This document shows, in pieces, positions 4,859 to 6,713 of a DNA stretch of 6,713 nucleotides. Position numbers and translations under genes: made by a program. Below the pieces are notes generated by a model, which was not told where the DNA came from, did not search any database, and was given only the letters and a program-made list of their open reading frames with translations. Position 1 is the stretch's first letter; every line of letters begins with the position of its first letter. Source of the DNA: SYAN01 sp964406345 (GTDB taxonomy: Bacteria > Actinomycetota > Actinomycetes > Nanopelagicales > Nanopelagicaceae); the NCBI GenBank assembly GCA_964406345.1, contig CAYORK010000037.1, positions 1 through 6,713 on the forward strand. The letters are read 5' to 3'.

Positions 4859-5875
4859 ACGAACTTCGCTCTCAAGTTCGATTCCGTACTTCTCCTTCAC
4901 TGCTCTGCTACAGGTCTTTCCGAGTTGGTTGATCTCCTCGGCTGTTGCGCCATCGTGATTTGTGATCGCGAGGACATGCTTCGAGGAAATCGCAGCACCG
5001 CCATGCCTCGTTCCCTTCTTCATGCCAGCGTTCTCAATGAGCCAAGCAGCGGAGACTTTCACCATGCCATCGGAGGTCGGCCATGATGGCGCGTTGGCTG
5101 GGACGAGATCCTTATCGACGATCGGATTGGTGAAGAATGAACCAGCCGACCAAGTGTCTCGATCGCCTTCATCCAAGACCATCCCCTTGCGCTTTCGTAT
5201 CGACAAAGTCGCTTCGCGTACCTTCTTGAGCGGCGCACGCTCACCTATTGGAACTCCTAACGCATCTGCCAACTCTTGATACTGGATTGGCGATGACATC
5301 TCGCCTTGTTTCATCTGGAATGCGACCTCAAGGATCACGTATCGATCCATCTCCCTCTTGAAACGAGAAGTTCGATATCCAAAGTCACAATCATCAACGG
5401 CGAATGTGACGATCTTGCGCTCTTTCCTATCGAACGTCCTTATTCGCGCAATCACTTCACTCACTTCATGTCCGTATGCTCCGATGTTCTGGATCGGAGC
5501 GGCACCCACAGTCCCTGGGATCCCAGCAAGTGTTTCGATCCCGACATAACCCTTCTCATTCGCCCATGAGACGAATCCATCCCAATCTTCGCCTGCTTGG
5601 ACTGTGATCAATCCACCGCTACAAGCGTCGCTCTCGACATCGATCCCCTTGCTCGCTACCTGGATCACTCTTCCTGCGAAGCCAGAGTCAGAAACCAAGA
5701 TGTTAGAACCGCCTCCGATGATGAGGAGAGGCATCCCTGAAGTGTCAGCGCTCTCGACGAGTTCGATCAATTCACTCTCACTCGTTGCAGTGAAGAACTC
5801 CTTCGCTGGACCACCAACGCGAAGCGTCGTTAGTTCTTCGAGCCTCTTCATGTTGCCAAGGCTATCTCGCGTCAT
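4841..5875 (-). CDS. murB: UDP-N-acetylenolpyruvoylglucosamine reductase (MurB, type I)
   Basis: MurB uses FAD and NADPH to reduce UDP-GlcNAc-enolpyruvate to UDP-MurNAc, the second committed cytoplasmic step of peptidoglycan synthesis. The 344-residue product has TLRVGGPA (17-24), the FAD-binding GGGSNILVSD (54-63) and GIPGTVGAAPIQNIGAYG (118-135). It also has FGYRTSRFK (165-173) with the conserved arginine Arg168, and SAGSFFTNP (243-251) with the proton-donor serine Ser246. SAAWLIENAG (275-284) and a C-terminal ESEVRLLG with the catalytic glutamate Glu337 complete the set, so it should be active. The ATG overlaps the upstream gene's stop as ATGA, which supports this start through translational coupling; Met9 is an alternative, and neither has a strong ribosome-binding site. 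The stop end overlaps the convergent aminotransferase gene by 18 bp. Confidence 0.97.
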   Translation of the reverse strand: MTRDSLGNMKRLEELTTLRVGGPAKEFFTATSESELIELVESADTSGMPLLIIGGGSNILVSDSGFAGRVIQVASKGIDVESDACSGGLITVQAGEDWDGFVSWANEKGYVGIETLAGIPGTVGAAPIQNIGAYGHEVSEVIARIRTFDRKERKIVTFAVDDCDFGYRTSRFKREMDRYVILEVAFQMKQGEMSSPIQYQELADALGVPIGERAPLKKVREATLSIRKRKGMVLDEGDRDTWSAGSFFTNPIVDKDLVPANAPSWPTSDGMVKVSAAWLIENAGMKKGTRHGGAAISSKHVLAITNHDGATAEEINQLGKTCSRAVKEKYGIELESEVRLLGFA

Positions 5876-6546
5876 CGCCGTGGCGAGAGAATCTCATCCT
5901 GGCCACGGAAACGCTTGAGGATTCGGTTGTAATTCTCCTTCGAGTGCTTCTCGCGGTAAGCCGGGTCGACATCGTGATAGCCATGGTGCCTCGCCTGCTC
6001 CAAGGGCAGATCCAATTGAAAGAGGCGTGCGCCTCGCTCTCGTAAGGCAAGCGAGAACTCAAGGTCGGCATTGCGGTAGTACTTCGCACTGGGATTTGCG
6101 CTCACATCTGCGGCTAACTCTCGATCGACAGCAAGGAAGTAAGAGAAGAGGACATCTACTTCCCCTTCGCCCTTGTCATCGACGCTACGCCACTCATCCT
6201 CAAGGTTAACCAAACCACCCTTCCATCCCACGGCTTGGAAACCTTCATCAAGTTTGGCCACCGTCGGCGTGATCGCATCGCCAAGGAATCGAGTCGAAGG
6301 GTCCATCAAGACGATGTACTTCGAGCCAACTTCAGTGAAGAGGAAGTTGGCAGCATTGCCCCAGCCAAGTTTCTGTTTCAGATCGAAGAGGGTGACTCGA
6401 GGATTCTCTGGGAGTTCAAACGGCGCTTGCTTGCCGTTGATCAGGATCGCAAGGTCTGCGCTGGAGTTATCCAGTACCGAGTTGGCGGAGATGATCGCAT
6501 CTTCGGTGAATCCCTCGATGATGAGAGTGACGGTGATATCACTCAT
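5872..6546 (-). CDS. Glycosyltransferase family 2-like protein, function unknown
   Basis: The 224-residue product resembles a compact GT-A type (family 2-like) domain. An N-terminal beta strand (about 3-11) and helix are followed by GWGNAANFLFTEVGSKYIVLMD (61-82 region), the place where such enzymes bind the nucleotide sugar. Residues 158-182 (YRNADLEFSLALRERGARL and the following DLPL) and a histidine-rich end (187-191) with YREKHSKENYNRILKRF resemble the C-terminal acceptor side of these enzymes. No signal peptide or membrane helix is evident. The usual DxD metal motif is not clear: the matching position reads D82-P83-S84. It may therefore have altered or no transferase activity. It starts 42 bases after rpmG and overlaps murB by 4 bases, so a link to the cell envelope is plausible but unproven. 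No strong ribosome-binding site is seen. I do not recognise a named family member. Confidence 0.65.
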   Translation of the reverse strand: MSDITVTLIIEGFTEDAIISANSVLDNSSADLAILINGKQAPFELPENPRVTLFDLKQKLGWGNAANFLFTEVGSKYIVLMDPSTRFLGDAITPTVAKLDEGFQAVGWKGGLVNLEDEWRSVDDKGEGEVDVLFSYFLAVDRELAADVSANPSAKYYRNADLEFSLALRERGARLFQLDLPLEQARHHGYHDVDPAYREKHSKENYNRILKRFRGQDEILSPRR

Positions 6547-6588
6547 GGCGACGGGACCTGGATGAGATGGGATTGCGAGAGGTGAGTA

Positions 6589-6713
6589 CTAGCGAGTCTC
6601 GCGGTGCAAAGTCGAAGCCTTGCAACGTGGACAGTACTTCTTAATCTCAAGGCGATCGGGATCGTTACGACGATTCTTGCGCGTGATGTAGTTGCGCTCT
6701 TTGCAATCTACAC
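6589..6713 (-). CDS. rpmG: Ribosomal protein L33, C-terminal part (cut by window edge)
   Basis: This reading frame runs leftwards from the window edge to TAG at 6589-6591 and was found by direct translation. The visible 40 residues include CKERNYITRKNRRNDPDRLE, then KKYCPRCKASTLHRETR, which is the standard end of bacterial L33. The last two bases of the window fit a TGT cysteine codon preceding V-D-C, so both CxxC pairs (C-V-D-C and C-P-R-C) appear to be present. This is the zinc-binding form rather than the zinc-independent paralogue. L33 lies near the tRNA exit site of the 50S subunit. The start codon lies outside the window. No terminator is seen in the 42 bases before the glycosyltransferase-like gene, so they may be co-transcribed. 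Confidence 0.95.
   Translation of the reverse strand, partial: VDCKERNYITRKNRRNDPDRLEIKKYCPRCKASTLHRETR

Noticed and set aside
6173..6565. Plus-strand 130-residue open frame opposite the GT2-like gene
   Set aside because: It has no recognisable domain and lies wholly antisense to a gene whose frame is supported by ATGA coupling to murB and by GT2-like motifs.
1..6713. Search for CRISPR arrays, insertion sequences, attachment sites, toxin-antitoxin or defence genes
   Set aside because: No regularly spaced repeats, transposase motifs, integrase or restriction genes were seen; all large frames belong to housekeeping genes or their antisense shadows.

Overview
This is an ordinary, well-conserved actinobacterial chromosome segment: the secE-nusG-rplKA-rplJL ribosomal and transcription cluster, with its usual neighbours tRNA-Trp, an aspartate-type aminotransferase, murB and rpmG. 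The reasons for Actinobacteria are the gene order, the NusG with a long acidic N-terminal extension, the short single-span SecE directly downstream of tRNA-Trp, and protein wording typical of that phylum. Base composition is about half G+C by eye, lower than in streptomycetes or mycobacteria. The exact 100-N run at 1812-1911 is a scaffolding gap, so this is a draft or metagenome assembly. I cannot name the genus.

Layout. From the right edge leftwards on the minus strand: the 3' part of rpmG (L33), a 224-residue glycosyltransferase-2-like protein, and murB, which overlaps the glycosyltransferase gene by 4 bases (ATGA). On the plus strand, a class I aminotransferase gene (3644-4858) runs toward murB, and the two stop ends overlap by 18 bp. 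A roughly 200-bp divergent intergenic region then separates the aminotransferase from the minus-strand tRNA-Trp. From there leftwards on the minus strand come tRNA-Trp, secE, nusG, rplK, [gap], rplA, the L10 leader, rplJ and the first 29 codons of rplL.

How it works together. SecE is a core subunit of the Sec translocon. NusG is the transcription elongation factor that contacts RNA polymerase and the ribosome. L11 and L1 lie in one unit, and L10 and L7/L12 (stalk) lie in a second unit with its own promoter. Regulation is visible in the RNA. The rplA leader holds a hairpin resembling the L1-binding site of 23S rRNA. The rplJ leader holds an L10-leader-type structure ending in an intrinsic terminator whose upper stem can alternatively pair with an upstream segment, which is a classic attenuator layout. 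MurB makes UDP-MurNAc for peptidoglycan; the glycosyltransferase-like protein coupled to it is unassigned.

I found no previously undescribed system, mobile element, CRISPR array or defence locus. The most interesting items are the two autoregulatory leaders, the dyad embedded in the rplJ promoter, the long Ala/Glu/Pro tail on L10, the convergent gene overlap, and the unassigned glycosyltransferase-like protein next to murB.
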